Assembly: GCA_963721385.1 (NCBI GenBank)
Contig: CAVRJB010000004.1
Span: forward strand, 186,001 to 250,000
DNA from: DAOMFB01 sp963721385
GTDB taxonomy: Bacteria; Acidobacteriota; Thermoanaerobaculia; UBA5066
Length of the DNA: 64,000 nt
Direction of reading: 5' to 3'
The position numbers were made by a program, and so were the translations under genes. Below the pieces are notes generated by a model. It was not told where the DNA came from. It did no database searches and saw only the letters and a program-made list of their open reading frames with translations. The first letter of the stretch is position 1. Each line of letters starts with the position of its first letter. This document shows positions 43,343-53,422 of the stretch, in pieces.

Positions 43343-44152
43343 ATGATCGACGGACTTCGCGACCTCCTGCGCCACCGGGCGCTCATCGGCGTCCTCGTCT
43401 CGCGCGAGCTGAAGGCCCGCTACCGGGGGAGCGTCCTCGGCTTCTTCTGGTCGCTTCTGAACCCGCTCCTGATGCTGGCGGTCTACGCCGTCGTCTTCAC
43501 GCTCGTCTTCCCGGGCCGGAGCGCGGCGACGAGCCCCTACGCCGTCTTCCTCTTCTGTGGACTCCTCCCCTGGAACTGGCTCGCGTCGTCGCTGACGGAC
43601 GCCGCGGCGTCGCTCGTCGTCCACGGACCGCTCCTGAAGAAAGTCCTCTTTCCCGCCGAGGTGCTCCCCGCGGTCGCGATCCTGTCTCAGGGGGTCCACT
43701 TCCTCCTCGCTCTCCCCGTCCTCCTCGCGGCGCTGCTCGGCGGCGCGGCGGGGCTCTTCGGGACGCCCGTCCCCGTCACGGCGGCGCTCGTGCAGGTCCC
43801 GGCGCTCCTGCTCCTCGAGGGGCTCTTCCTCCTCGGCTTCGGGCTCCTCCTCGCGGCGCTGACGGTCCACTTCCGCGACGTGAAGGACCTCCTTGCCACG
43901 GCCCTCTCGCTCTGGTTCTTCGGCTCGCCGGTTCTCTACACCCTCGGGGAGATGAAGGACGGGACGCTGAAGGAAATCCTGTCGTGGAATCCGGTCGCGC
44001 CGCTCTTCGCGGGATGGCACGACGCCCTCTTCTACGGCCGGTGGATCGCGCCCGAGCGCTGGCTCGTCATGGCCGGTGTGTCGATCGCGGCGCTCGCGAT
44101 CGGCGCGGCTTTCTTCGGACGGCTCCGCGACTCCTTCCCGGAGGCGGTGTGA
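43343..44152 (+). CDS. wzm: ABC-2 polysaccharide export permease (Wzm type)
   Basis: A 269-residue permease with about six transmembrane spans. SRELKARYRGSVLGFFWSLLNPLLMLAVYAVVF is the family's hallmark for O-antigen and teichoic-acid export. The start ATG 43343 gives the usual length; the frame runs open far upstream as an artefact. The stop overlaps the wzt start (GTGTGA), coupling the two. It is likely to export an undecaprenyl-linked glycan to the periplasm. Confidence 0.92.
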   Translation: MIDGLRDLLRHRALIGVLVSRELKARYRGSVLGFFWSLLNPLLMLAVYAVVFTLVFPGRSAATSPYAVFLFCGLLPWNWLASSLTDAAASLVVHGPLLKKVLFPAEVLPAVAILSQGVHFLLALPVLLAALLGGAAGLFGTPVPVTAALVQVPALLLLEGLFLLGFGLLLAALTVHFRDVKDLLATALSLWFFGSPVLYTLGEMKDGTLKEILSWNPVAPLFAGWHDALFYGRWIAPERWLVMAGVSIAALAIGAAFFGRLRDSFPEAV

Positions 44153-45474
44153 CGGGCGGCCGCGACCTCGCCGTCGTCGCCGAAGCGATCGGCAAGCGCT
44201 ACCGGCGCTACGGGAAGACGCGCGCCTTCGGGACGCTGAAGTCGGCCTTCCTCGGCCGGGGGCTGACGGAGGCCCTCTCCCCGAGCGAGTCGGTCCAGGC
44301 GCTCTCGGACGTCTCTTTCGGCGTCCTCCGCGGGGAGACGTTCGGCGTGATCGGCGCGAACGGCAGCGGCAAGTCGACGCTCCTGAAGCTCGTGGCGGGG
44401 ATCTTCAAGCCGTCCGCCGGCCACCTGTCGGTGAACGGGAAGGTCTCCGCGCTCATCGAGCTCGGGGCCGGCTTCCATCCGGAGATCTCCGGGAGCGAGA
44501 ACGTCGTCATCAACGGCGTGATGCTGGGCCTCACGCGGAAGGAGATCGAGCGGAAGCTCCCGGAGATCGTCGCCTTCGCGGGGCTTCAGGAGTTCATCGA
44601 CCAGCCGGTCAAGACCTACTCCTCGGGGATGTACGTACGGCTCGGATTCGCGGTGGCCGTCCATGTCGACCCCGACATTCTCGTCGTCGACGAGGTGCTC
44701 GCGGTCGGCGACGAGGCTTTCTCGCGCCGCTGCCTCGACACGATCGCGGAGTTCTCGGCCCGCGGGAAGACGATCTTCTTCGTCAGCCACGCGCTCGGCC
44801 TCGTCGAGGAGCTCTGCGACCGCGTCCTCTACCTCGAGCAGGGCCGCGTCAAGGGTCTCGGAGAGACGCGCGAGATGTTGGCGGCCTACCGCCTCGACGT
44901 GGCGGCGGGGGAAGGCGAGCGGCTGGCCGTCGAGCACGTCAAGGTGCAGGAAGAGCTCCGCGCCGAACCGGCGGCGGCTCCGCCGGCCGACACCGCGGCT
45001 GCGGTTTCGCCGTCGCCCGAAAAGCCCCGACGGTGGGGGGACCAGTCCGCCTCCATCACCGCCTGCCGCCTCCTCGGCGCGGACGGGAAGGAGCGCTACT
45101 CGTTCGCGTCCGGCGAGGCGATGACGCTCGAGATCGAGGCAGCACCCGCACGGCCGCTCGACGACTTCGTCTTCGGCGTCGGCTTCTTCACGCCGGAGGA
45201 GGTCTGCGTCCACGGGACGAACACCGAGGTGGACGGCTTCCTCCCCGGCCGTTTCGACGGTCCGGCGACCGTACGGCTGACGCTGCCGCGCGTGGAGCTG
45301 GGCGCCGGCTCGTACCTCGTCGACGTCGCGATCCACTCGCGGCGTGGAACGCCCTACGATTACTGGCGCGGCGCGTGCCGCTTCCACGTCGAGTCGCCGT
45401 CGCGCGACGCAGGCCTCTGGCGGCCCGAGCGCTCCTGGAGCGTCGCGGGCGCCGCCCGGATGTCGCGCTCCTGA
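44149..45474 (+). CDS. wzt: ABC transporter ATPase for polysaccharide export with glycan-binding tail (Wzt type)
   Basis: A 441-residue protein. Walker A is GANGSGKST near residue 74, the signature is KTYSSGMYVRLGFA, and Walker B is DILVVDEVLAVGD. After the nucleotide-binding domain (to about residue 250), a Pro/Ala linker leads to a C-terminal beta-sandwich (about residues 300-430), which in Wzt reads the O-antigen non-reducing end. This implies a modified chain terminus on the exported glycan. The start GTG 44149 overlaps the wzm stop. Confidence 0.92.
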   Translation: MTGGRDLAVVAEAIGKRYRRYGKTRAFGTLKSAFLGRGLTEALSPSESVQALSDVSFGVLRGETFGVIGANGSGKSTLLKLVAGIFKPSAGHLSVNGKVSALIELGAGFHPEISGSENVVINGVMLGLTRKEIERKLPEIVAFAGLQEFIDQPVKTYSSGMYVRLGFAVAVHVDPDILVVDEVLAVGDEAFSRRCLDTIAEFSARGKTIFFVSHALGLVEELCDRVLYLEQGRVKGLGETREMLAAYRLDVAAGEGERLAVEHVKVQEELRAEPAAAPPADTAAAVSPSPEKPRRWGDQSASITACRLLGADGKERYSFASGEAMTLEIEAAPARPLDDFVFGVGFFTPEEVCVHGTNTEVDGFLPGRFDGPATVRLTLPRVELGAGSYLVDVAIHSRRGTPYDYWRGACRFHVESPSRDAGLWRPERSWSVAGAARMSRS

Positions 45475-45503
45475 ATCGTCCGGGCCGCCCCTAGAATGCG
45501 GGC

Positions 45504-47204
45504 GTGGGCGGCTTCCTCTCCCGCGAGACGCGCGCTCTCTTCGTCCTCCTGCTCCTGACGCTCGCCCTGCTCGTCGTCCAGACGGGCCGGACGCCCCTTT
45601 TCGAGCCCGACGAGGGGCGATACGCCGAGATCCCGCGGGAGATGCTGGCGACGGGCGACTTCGTCACGCCGCGCCTGAACGGCCTCCTCTACTTCGAGAA
45701 GCCCCCGCTCTTCTACTGGGCCGTCGCCGTCTCCTTCCGGCTCTTCGGCGAGAGCGAGCTCGCGGCGCGCCTCCCGAACCAGCTCGCGTCCGTGGCGATG
45801 GTCCTGATGGCGGCCGCCTTCGCGGCGCGCCGCTGGGGAGCGCGGACGGGGCTCCTCGCGGGCGTCATCACGGGCAGCTCGGTTCTCGTCTTCGCGATGG
45901 CACGGATCCTGACGATCGACCCGATGCTGTCGTGCGCGCTCTCGGCTTCGGCGTTCGCCTTCGCGTCGTTCCAGGAGGCGGAGCAGAAGGGAGACGGACG
46001 GCGCGCGCGCCGCGCCCTCTGGGGCCTCGTCGTCGCCTGCGCCGCGGCGGTGATGCTGAAGGGGCTGATCGGCATCGTCCTTCCCGGCGGCGCGATCTTC
46101 TTCTTCGTCGTTCTCTCGGGACGCTGGCGGCTGGTGCCGAAGCTCTTCGCCCCCGGGCCGCTCCTCCTCTTCCTCCTCCTCGTCGTGCCGTGGCACGTGG
46201 AGATGGCGCGGCGCCATCCCGACTTCCTGAATTTCTACTTCGTCCACGAGCACTTCGACCGCTTCGCGAGGACCGAGCACCGGCGGCAGGGCTCACCGCT
46301 CTACTTCGTCGCCGTCCTCCTCGTCGGCTTCATCCCGTGGACCGGGTTCTTCGGGCGGTTCCGGGAGACGCTGCCGCTCCGGCTCGGGGCGTTCCGCGAG
46401 CGGGGGACGGAGAGCTTCCTCTGGACCTGGGCGGTCCTCGTTTTTCTGTTCTTCTCCGCCTCGCGGTCGAAGCTGATCCCCTATCTCGAGCCGATCTGGC
46501 CGGCCCTCGCCGTCCTCCTCGCCGTCGGGATCGAAAAGGCGCGGCAGCGGGGCGCCCGGTTCGCGGGGACGCGCCGGGCGACGGCCGTGATCTTCGGGGC
46601 GCTCCTCGCGGCGGGTGCGGCGTGGGGAATCGGCGCGGGGTTCCTCGCCGACTGGGGCCGGGAGCGGGTAGGCCTCGCAGCCCTCGCGGCGCTCCTTCTC
46701 GGTTTCGTCCTGAACGTCTCGCCCGGCTTCGTCGAGCGTCTGACGCATCCCGCCGCCGGGTGGTCCCGCGTCGACCCCGTTCCGTCGGTCGCCTTGCCGT
46801 GGGCGGCATTCCTCGTCGGGGCGGTTCTTCTTCTGCCGGCGGCGGCGCGGCGGATCACGCCGTGGCCGATGGCCGAGGTGGCGCTCCGGGAGCTGTCAGC
46901 GGGAGACGTCCTCGTCCAGAGAGGCGGCTACTTGCAGGCGATTCCCTTCTACACGAAGCGGACGACGCCGATCGCGGTTCTCGGCTGGTCCGAGCTCGAC
47001 TTCGGGAGAACGCGGGACGGCTCCGCCGGCATGTTCCCCACCGAGGAGGAGTTCCTCGCCCTTTGGAACGGTCCGAAGAGGGTGCTGGCGGTCGTCCACA
47101 AGGAGCGGGTCCGGGACTTCTCCGACCCGAAGTCCGGGCTCCTTCCGGGGCGCGAGCTGACCCGGTTGGCGACCGGGAAATACGTCCTCCTGTCCAATCG
47201 CTAG
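45504..47204 (+). CDS. ArnT-like glycosyltransferase family 39 protein
   Basis: A 566-residue multi-pass transferase using a lipid-phosphate sugar. The N-terminal FEPDEGRYAEIPREML and LNGLLYFEKPPLFYWAVAV segments are characteristic of ArnT/PMT enzymes, including the acidic pair in the first periplasmic loop. LIGIVLPGG and VVPWHVEMARRHPDF follow. ArnT adds L-Ara4N to lipid A; given arnC, arnA and arnD downstream, that role is reasonable, though GT39 members with other sugars look the same at this level. The start is GTG 45504. Confidence 0.87.
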   Translation: MGGFLSRETRALFVLLLLTLALLVVQTGRTPLFEPDEGRYAEIPREMLATGDFVTPRLNGLLYFEKPPLFYWAVAVSFRLFGESELAARLPNQLASVAMVLMAAAFAARRWGARTGLLAGVITGSSVLVFAMARILTIDPMLSCALSASAFAFASFQEAEQKGDGRRARRALWGLVVACAAAVMLKGLIGIVLPGGAIFFFVVLSGRWRLVPKLFAPGPLLLFLLLVVPWHVEMARRHPDFLNFYFVHEHFDRFARTEHRRQGSPLYFVAVLLVGFIPWTGFFGRFRETLPLRLGAFRERGTESFLWTWAVLVFLFFSASRSKLIPYLEPIWPALAVLLAVGIEKARQRGARFAGTRRATAVIFGALLAAGAAWGIGAGFLADWGRERVGLAALAALLLGFVLNVSPGFVERLTHPAAGWSRVDPVPSVALPWAAFLVGAVLLLPAAARRITPWPMAEVALRELSAGDVLVQRGGYLQAIPFYTKRTTPIAVLGWSELDFGRTRDGSAGMFPTEEEFLALWNGPKRVLAVVHKERVRDFSDPKSGLLPGRELTRLATGKYVLLSNR

Positions 47205-47347
47205 ACGCACCCGCTCGTGCGTCCCGGTCACTAGCCGAACGGCGGCGTCGGCTGTGGTACCTTTCCCACCAAGAAATCATGCGAATCGGAATCTGCCCGG
47301 GTACGGGGAAAGTTCCATTCATTTCTCTTTCCAATCAGGAGGTGTCT

Positions 47348-50337
47348 ATGAGGTATCGGGCGGCGAAGCTGTTTCTCGTTCTCACGTTGGCCGTCGCGGC
47401 GGGTGTCTTCACCCTCCCTGCGGCCGCCCAGACGACGGGCGCCATCGACGGCACCGTCAGCGACGGCAACGGCGCCCCGCTGCCGGGCGTCAAGGTGGAG
47501 GTGAAATCCGCCTCGCTCCAGGGAATGCGAACCGTCGTAACCGACTCTCAGGGACGATTCCGTGTTCCCGTCCTTCCCCCCGGCACGTATACATTGACAG
47601 CGTCGCTGACCGGCTTTCGGTCGGCCCAGCGGACCGGCATCGTCGTCTCCCTCGACGGGACGGCGAACATTACGATGCGCCTCGACATCTCCAAGACAGC
47701 CGACATCGTCGTGACGGGTGAGATGCCGATCGTCGACACCCAGAGCACGACCTCGGGCCTCAACATCAGCGAAGCAACCGCCCGGAAGCTTCCCGAGGGG
47801 CGGAACTACGCGTCGAGCGTCCAGATCAACCCCGGCGTCTCGCGCGACAACGCCGACACGCAGGGGCGGGCCCAGTCCTTCACGATCTACGGCGCGACAT
47901 CGGTCGAGAACCAGTACCTCGTCGACGGCATCAACACGACGAACGTCATCCGCGGCTTCCAGGGGAAGGCGCTGACGACGGAGTTCGTCGAGGAGGTGCA
48001 GGTCAAGGCGAGCGGCTACGAGGCCGAGTTCGGCCGCGCCATGGGCGGCATCGTGAACGTCGTGACGAAGTCGGGCGGCAACCAGTTCAAGGGCGACGTC
48101 TTCGGCTACTTCGACATGAAGAGCCTCATCGCCGAACGGAAGGGAAACGCGACGACCGACGTCAACTACACCGACCAGTCGCAGCGGGACGTGCAGGACT
48201 ACGGCGCCGACCTCGGCGGCTTCCTGATGAAGGACCGGATCTGGTTCTTCGGCGCCTACAACCGGATCTCGCAGCAGGTCGACCAGGTCCCGCTCGCCGG
48301 GACGGGCCTTCCGAACGCGGGCGTGATCTTCCCGATCAGCTACGCCGCGAACATCTGGTCCGCGAAGCTGACGATCCGGCCGACCGAGTCAATGGTCCTC
48401 GTCGGCACCGCCTTCGGCGACCCGGAGACCCGCGAGGGGACGATCCGGAACTTCACGGCGGAAAACCCGATCATCCAGCAGGGAATCCGCGACATCGGGG
48501 CGACCGACTACGCGGGCCTGTATACGCAGCTCTTCGGCTCCGCGGGCCTCGCCAACGTCCGGTACGCCTTCCATCAGGACCGGTTCCAGTTGCAGGGCCT
48601 CGCGAACGGCGTCCAGTACCAGGATTACCGGATCAGGATCCGAACAACCCGATCTACTCCGGGGGCTTCGGAAACATCAGGGGCTACCGGGCGAACAACT
48701 TCTCCTCGCGGCAGAACATCGCGGGCAGCGGAGCGATCTACGCCGGCAACCACGAGATCAAGCTCGGCGTCGACTACGAGAACAACAAGACGACCGCGAT
48801 CGACTACTACACGGGCGGACAGGCACGTCTCGATCTGGAACTGCCCGACGCCGGGCCCCGGCGTGACCCCCTGCGCCCCGGGGAAGACCTTCTACTACCA
48901 GCACTCCTACTACTCGACGTCCACCGACAATCCGGTCGGCCGGCTACCTCCCCGACGGCAACACGGTCGTCCCGCACATCTACCGGCTCGGGTTCTACGC
49001 ACAGGACTCCTGGCGCGTCATGCCGAACCTGACGGTGAACGTCGGCATCCGGTACGACTCCGAGGACGTCCGCGACTACAACGGAAACACCATCCTCAAC
49101 GAGAACGGCTATCCCTTCAAGCTGAAGAACGAGTGGCAGCCCCGGGTCGGCATCGCCTGGGACGTCAAGGGGGACGGCACGTCGAAGCTGGCCGCCTCGT
49201 ACGGGCGCTTCTACTACGCCCTCCCGACCGACCTGACCGTCCGGTCGTACGGGGCGAAGGTCGACGTCAACTCGTTCAACTACAGCCCGACGTCCCTGGT
49301 CCAGGATCCGACCGCGCCGCTGGCCCTGCAGGCGCAGGGGGGCTTCGCGCCCGAGCAGTTCCAGAACAACCTGAAAGGCTATTACCAGGACGAGGTCACG
49401 CTCGGCTACGAGCGGGCCTTCGACCCGACCTTCTCCCTCGGCGTGAGGGGAACCTTCCGGTACCTTCAGAACGTCGATCGAGGACCGTTGCGACTTCGAC
49501 ACGGCGTACCCCGAGGCGAACGGGAACACCTGCGTCATCATCAACCCGGGCTCGGACAGCCCCTACGCGACGGGTCAGGGGGTCCACACCTGCACCGGCC
49601 TCGACTACGGCCCGCAGACCGGCCCGCCCTCCAAGTGCACCGGGCTAGTCGACGGTCAACGTCGCCGTCCCGGCCGCCCGCCGGCAGTACATTTCGGCGG
49701 AGCTGGTCGCGAAGAAGCGGATCGGCGACTCTCTCTGGACGCAGGCCAGCTTCATCTGGAACGCAGCTCAAGGGGAACTACGACGGCGCGGCCCGGATCG
49801 GCTCCCAGCCGGGCCCCGGGAACGGCCAGACCGACCCCGGCATCAACGCCGACTATGACTACGCCACGTTCCTGAACAACGCCTACGGCAAGCTGAACCT
49901 CGACAGGCCGTATGCCTTTCGCCTCGACGGCGCCTACACGTGGCCGTTCGGCCTGACCGCTCGGCGTCTCGGCTTTCGTCTACGCGGGCGCGCCGAGGAA
50001 CCAGATCGGCTACTTCAACAGCCAGTACGGCTCGGAGCTCTTCCTGATTCCGCGCGGGACGAACGGACGCGAAGACACGTTGTTCGACGCGAACCTGTCG
50101 GTCCAGTACGCCCTCAAGCTGAGCGCGGTCACGGTCACGCTCTTCGCCCAGGGCTACAACCTCGTCAACGATCAGACCATCACGGGAAGAGACACGAACT
50201 ACACGGTCGAGTCACCGGGCCACGGGACCAACCCGACCTACCTCTACGCCGCGGGCAACACGGGACAGAACGGCGACGCGGGAGTCGCGCGCCTCAACCC
50301 GCGCCTCTTCCGATTCGGCGCACGGATCAGCTTCTAG
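47348..50337 (+). CDS. Oar-like TonB-dependent receptor with carboxypeptidase-regulatory domain (at least seven frameshifts)
   Basis: An outer-membrane receptor of roughly 995 residues. After the signal peptide comes a carboxypeptidase-regulatory Ig-like domain (TGAIDGTVSDGNGAPLPGVKVEV, VLPPGTYTLTASLTGF), then the plug with PIVDTQSTTSG, IYGATSVENQYLVDGINTT and VVTKSGGNQFKGDVFGYF. The barrel continues through several frames. Single-base changes are seen near 48635, 48822, 48940, 49475, 49647, 49765 and 49960; the C-terminal strands end RFGARISF at 50337. The ATG has the strong site AGGAGGT. A perfect terminator follows. This family is very abundant in Acidobacteriota. Substrate unknown. Confidence 0.88.
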
Positions 50338-50362
50338 ATCGATTCACAGTCTCCTGGAACCG

Positions 50363-50396
50363 CGGGGGAGGGCTTCGGCCCTCCCCCGTTTCGTTT
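50363..50396 (+). terminator. Intrinsic terminator with UUCG loop
   Basis: CGGGGGAGGGC (50363-50373) pairs perfectly with GCCCTCCCCCG (50378-50388) around a TTCG loop, followed by TTTCGTTT. It ends the TonB-dependent receptor transcript and separates it from arnC. Confidence 0.92.
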
Positions 50397-50452
50397 CTCC
50401 GGCGGAGGCCGCGGACGCGCCGTCCGGTCCGGCGACGCTAGAATCCTCCGGA

Positions 50453-51478
50453 GTGTTGTCCTCCGTTCCCGTCGCGCGCGTGGTCCCGCGGAAGGTCTCC
50501 GTCGTGATCCCCGTCTACAACGAGGAGGCGAACCTCCCGGCGCTCTTCTCCCGGCTCCTCGCGGTCCTCGCGGCTCTCGGCCGGCCGGCGGAGGCGGTCT
50601 TCGTCGACGACGGCTCCCGCGACGGCTCGCTCGCGCTCCTCCGGCGCGCGGCCGCGGACCACCCCGGCGTCGTCAAGGTCGTCGAGCTGGTCCGGAACGC
50701 CGGCCAGCACATGGCGATCCTGGCGGCCTTCACGGCGACCGACGGCGAGTACGTGATCACGATCGACGCCGACCTCCAGAACCCGCCCGAGGAGATCCCG
50801 AGGCTCGTCGCGGAGATGGACGCGGGGCACGACGTCGTCAGCACGGTGCGGCAGAACCGGCACGACCCGTTCTTCCGCAGGATCGCGTCGCGGCTCGTGA
50901 ACCGGACGACGGCGCTCATGACCGGCATGAAGCTGAACGACTACGGCTGCATGCTGCGCGGCTACCACCGCGACGTCGTCGACGTCATGCTCGCCTCCGA
51001 CGAGGCGTCCACGTTCATCCCGGCGCTCGCGCAGCAGTACGCCCGGACGCCGGTCGAGATCGCCGTCGCCCACGCCGAGCGGACCGCCGGGACGTCGACC
51101 TACTCGCTCTACCGGCTCGTCCGCCTGAACTTCGACCTGATGACCGGCTTCTCGCTCGTGCCGCTCCAGCTCTTCGGCCTCCTCGGCTTCGTGACGGCGT
51201 TCTTCGGGGTGGCCTTCGGCGTCTTCCTCCTGATCCGCCGACTCGTGGTCGGCGCCGAGGTCGAAGGGGTCTTCACGCTCTTCGCCCTCGCGTTCGTCGT
51301 CATGGGCTTCCTGATGGCCGGGATCGGGCTGGTCGGCGAGTACGTCGGGCGGATCTACCATCAGGTCCGCGGCCGGCCGAGGTTCCTGATCCGCCACGTC
51401 TGGGGGGCGGCGGCGCCGGGCGCTTCGGCCACGAGCTCCGCGGCGGCGGAGCGGGAGCTTCTCGGGGTGAAACCGTGA
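50453..51478 (+). CDS. arnC: Undecaprenyl-phosphate 4-deoxy-4-formamido-L-arabinose transferase
   Basis: A GT2 membrane glycosyltransferase of 341 residues. SVVIPVYNEEANLPALFSR opens the domain, FVDDGSRDGS and ITIDADLQNPPEEIPRLV give the metal/nucleotide site, and the ArnC-specific STVRQNRHDPFFRRIASRLVNR, DYGCMLRGYHRDVVDVML and STFIPALA follow. Two C-terminal transmembrane helices anchor it. It transfers L-Ara4FN to undecaprenyl phosphate. The stop overlaps the start of the formyltransferase gene. The first ATG-like codon is TTG at 50453; the precise start is uncertain by a few codons. Confidence 0.92.
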   Translation: MLSSVPVARVVPRKVSVVIPVYNEEANLPALFSRLLAVLAALGRPAEAVFVDDGSRDGSLALLRRAAADHPGVVKVVELVRNAGQHMAILAAFTATDGEYVITIDADLQNPPEEIPRLVAEMDAGHDVVSTVRQNRHDPFFRRIASRLVNRTTALMTGMKLNDYGCMLRGYHRDVVDVMLASDEASTFIPALAQQYARTPVEIAVAHAERTAGTSTYSLYRLVRLNFDLMTGFSLVPLQLFGLLGFVTAFFGVAFGVFLLIRRLVVGAEVEGVFTLFALAFVVMGFLMAGIGLVGEYVGRIYHQVRGRPRFLIRHVWGAAAPGASATSSAAAERELLGVKP

Positions 51479-52395
51479 GCGGCATCGTCGTCGGGGCGTA
51501 TTCCGACGTCGGGTACCGGTGCACGAAGTGGCTGCTCGACGCCGGCGAGAAGGTCTCCCTCATCTACACCCACGAGGACGGCCCGACCGAGCAGCGCTGG
51601 TGGGAGTCGGTGGCGGACCTCGCCGCCGCCCGCGCCGTGCCGCTCCGCGTCGTCGAGGACCTGAACGACCCCGGCGAAGCGGAGCGCCTCACGTCGCTCG
51701 CCCCCGACTTCCTCTTCTCGTTCTACTTCCGGAAGATGATCCCGGCGCGGATCCTGGCGATTCCCGGGAAGGGCGCGCTGAACATGCACGGCTCGCTCCT
51801 TCCCTCGTTCCGCGGGCGCTCCCCCGTGAACTGGGCGATCCTGAAGGGGGCGACCGCGACGGGCGCGTCGCTTCACTACATGGTGGAGACGCCCGACGCC
51901 GGTGATCTCGTCGACCAGGAGAAGGTCCCGATCGGGCCCGAGGACGACGCGCTGACGGTGGCGCGCCGCGTCGGCGACGCGGCGGTGACCGTCCTCGCGC
52001 GCACCTGGCCGAAGCTGAAGGCGGGGACGGCGCCGCGAACTCCGCTCGACCTCTCGAAGGGGAGCTACTTCGGCGGGCGGACTCCCGAGGACGGCCGGAT
52101 CGACTGGACCCAGAACGCGAAAGAGATCCACGACCTCGTCCGCGCCGTTGCGAAGCCGTGGCCCGGCGCCTTCACCGACCTCTTCGGCCCGAACGTCACG
52201 ATCTGGAAGACACGCCTCTCGCCCTACGGCGGGCACGACACCTTCGCCGGCAAGCTCGAGATCACCGAAAACTCGGTCATCGTCTACGCGGGCGACGACC
52301 GGCCCGTCGAGATCCTCCTCGCCCGCCCGGACGGCGGGAAGGACCTCGACGCCCCGGCCTTCTGCGACTGGCTCATGAGACGGAGCGGCGCGTGA
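51475..52395 (+). CDS. arnA: UDP-L-Ara4N formyltransferase (ArnA N-terminal domain as a separate protein)
   Basis: A 306-residue formyltransferase equivalent to the N-terminal half of enterobacterial ArnA. The catalytic Asn/His are in LNMHGSLLPSFRGRSPVNWA and the Asp in METPDAGDLVDQEKV. It formylates UDP-L-Ara4N using N10-formyltetrahydrofolate. In E. coli this domain is fused to the decarboxylase domain; here they are two genes. The start is GTG 51475 overlapping the arnC stop, and the stop overlaps the decarboxylase start (GTGA). Confidence 0.92.
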   Translation: MSGIVVGAYSDVGYRCTKWLLDAGEKVSLIYTHEDGPTEQRWWESVADLAAARAVPLRVVEDLNDPGEAERLTSLAPDFLFSFYFRKMIPARILAIPGKGALNMHGSLLPSFRGRSPVNWAILKGATATGASLHYMVETPDAGDLVDQEKVPIGPEDDALTVARRVGDAAVTVLARTWPKLKAGTAPRTPLDLSKGSYFGGRTPEDGRIDWTQNAKEIHDLVRAVAKPWPGAFTDLFGPNVTIWKTRLSPYGGHDTFAGKLEITENSVIVYAGDDRPVEILLARPDGGKDLDAPAFCDWLMRRSGA

Positions 52396-53422
52396 GAGTC
52401 CTGATCCTCGGCGTCAACGGATTCATCGGCAATGCGCTCACGCGGCGCATCCTGACGACCACCGACTGGGAGGTCTTCGGCCTCGACGTCGGGAGCGACC
52501 GGATCGGGGAGTTCCTCGCCGAGAAGCGCTTCCGCTTCCTCGAGGGGGACATCGCGATCAACCGCGAGTGGATCGAGTACCACGTCAAGAAGTCCGACGT
52601 CGTCCTCCCGCTGGTCGCCATCGCGACGCCGGCCGCGTACGTCAAGGCGCCGCTCTCCGTCTTCGAGCTCGACTTCGAGGAGAACCTCCGGATCGTCCGG
52701 ATGGCGGGGAAGTACGGCACGCGCGTCGTCTTCCCGTCCACGTCCGAGGTTTACGGAATGTGCCCGGACGCCGAGTTCGACGAGGACGTCTCGCCGCTCG
52801 TCTACGGGCCGATCCGCAAGGAGCGATGGATCTACTCGGCCTCGAAGCAGCTTCTCGACCGCGTCATCTGGGCGATGGGACACACGCAGGGGCTGAAGTT
52901 CACGCTCTTTCGCCCCTTCAACTGGTACGGGCCGCACCTCGACAACGTCGACGCCCCGAAGGAAGGGTCGAGCCGGGTCCTGACGCAGTTCCTCCACAAC
53001 ATCCTCTACGGAAAGCCGATCAAGCTCGTGGACGGCGGAAAGCAGCGCCGCTGCTTCACGTACGTCGAGGACGGGATCGACGGCCTGATGAAGATCCTCG
53101 TGAACGAGAGAGGGAAGGCCGACGGCGAGATCTTCAACATCGGGAACCCGAAGGCCGACCTCGCGATCCACGACCTCGCCCACCAGCTCATCGACGCGGT
53201 TGCTCACTACCCGAAGTTCGCGCCGCTCGCGAAGAAGGCGAAGATCGTGACCGTCTCGGCGAAAAACTACTACGGCCCGAACTACCAGGACATCACGACG
53301 CGCGTCCCGTCCATCAGGAAGGCCGAGCGCCTCCTCGGCTGGAAGCCGACGACCGACTTCCCGACGGGCCTCAAGAAGACGCTCGACTTCTACCTGAAGG
53401 GCCGAAAGCCCCCGAAGTGTGA
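52392..53422 (+). CDS. UDP-glucuronate oxidative decarboxylase (ArnA C-terminal domain as a separate protein)
   Basis: A 343-residue SDR-type enzyme equivalent to the C-terminal half of ArnA. RVLILGVNGFIGNALTRRIL binds NAD; FRFLEGDIAINREWIEYHVKKSDVVLPLVAIATP, FPSTSEVYGMCPD and IYSASKQLLDRVIWAMG are nearly identical in pattern to ArnA. It makes the 4-keto pentose. The natural stop at 53420-53422 overlaps the arnD start, but it is out of frame unless one C is added to the run at 53409-53413; otherwise the chain runs into arnD in the wrong frame. The start is GTG 52392. Confidence 0.9.
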
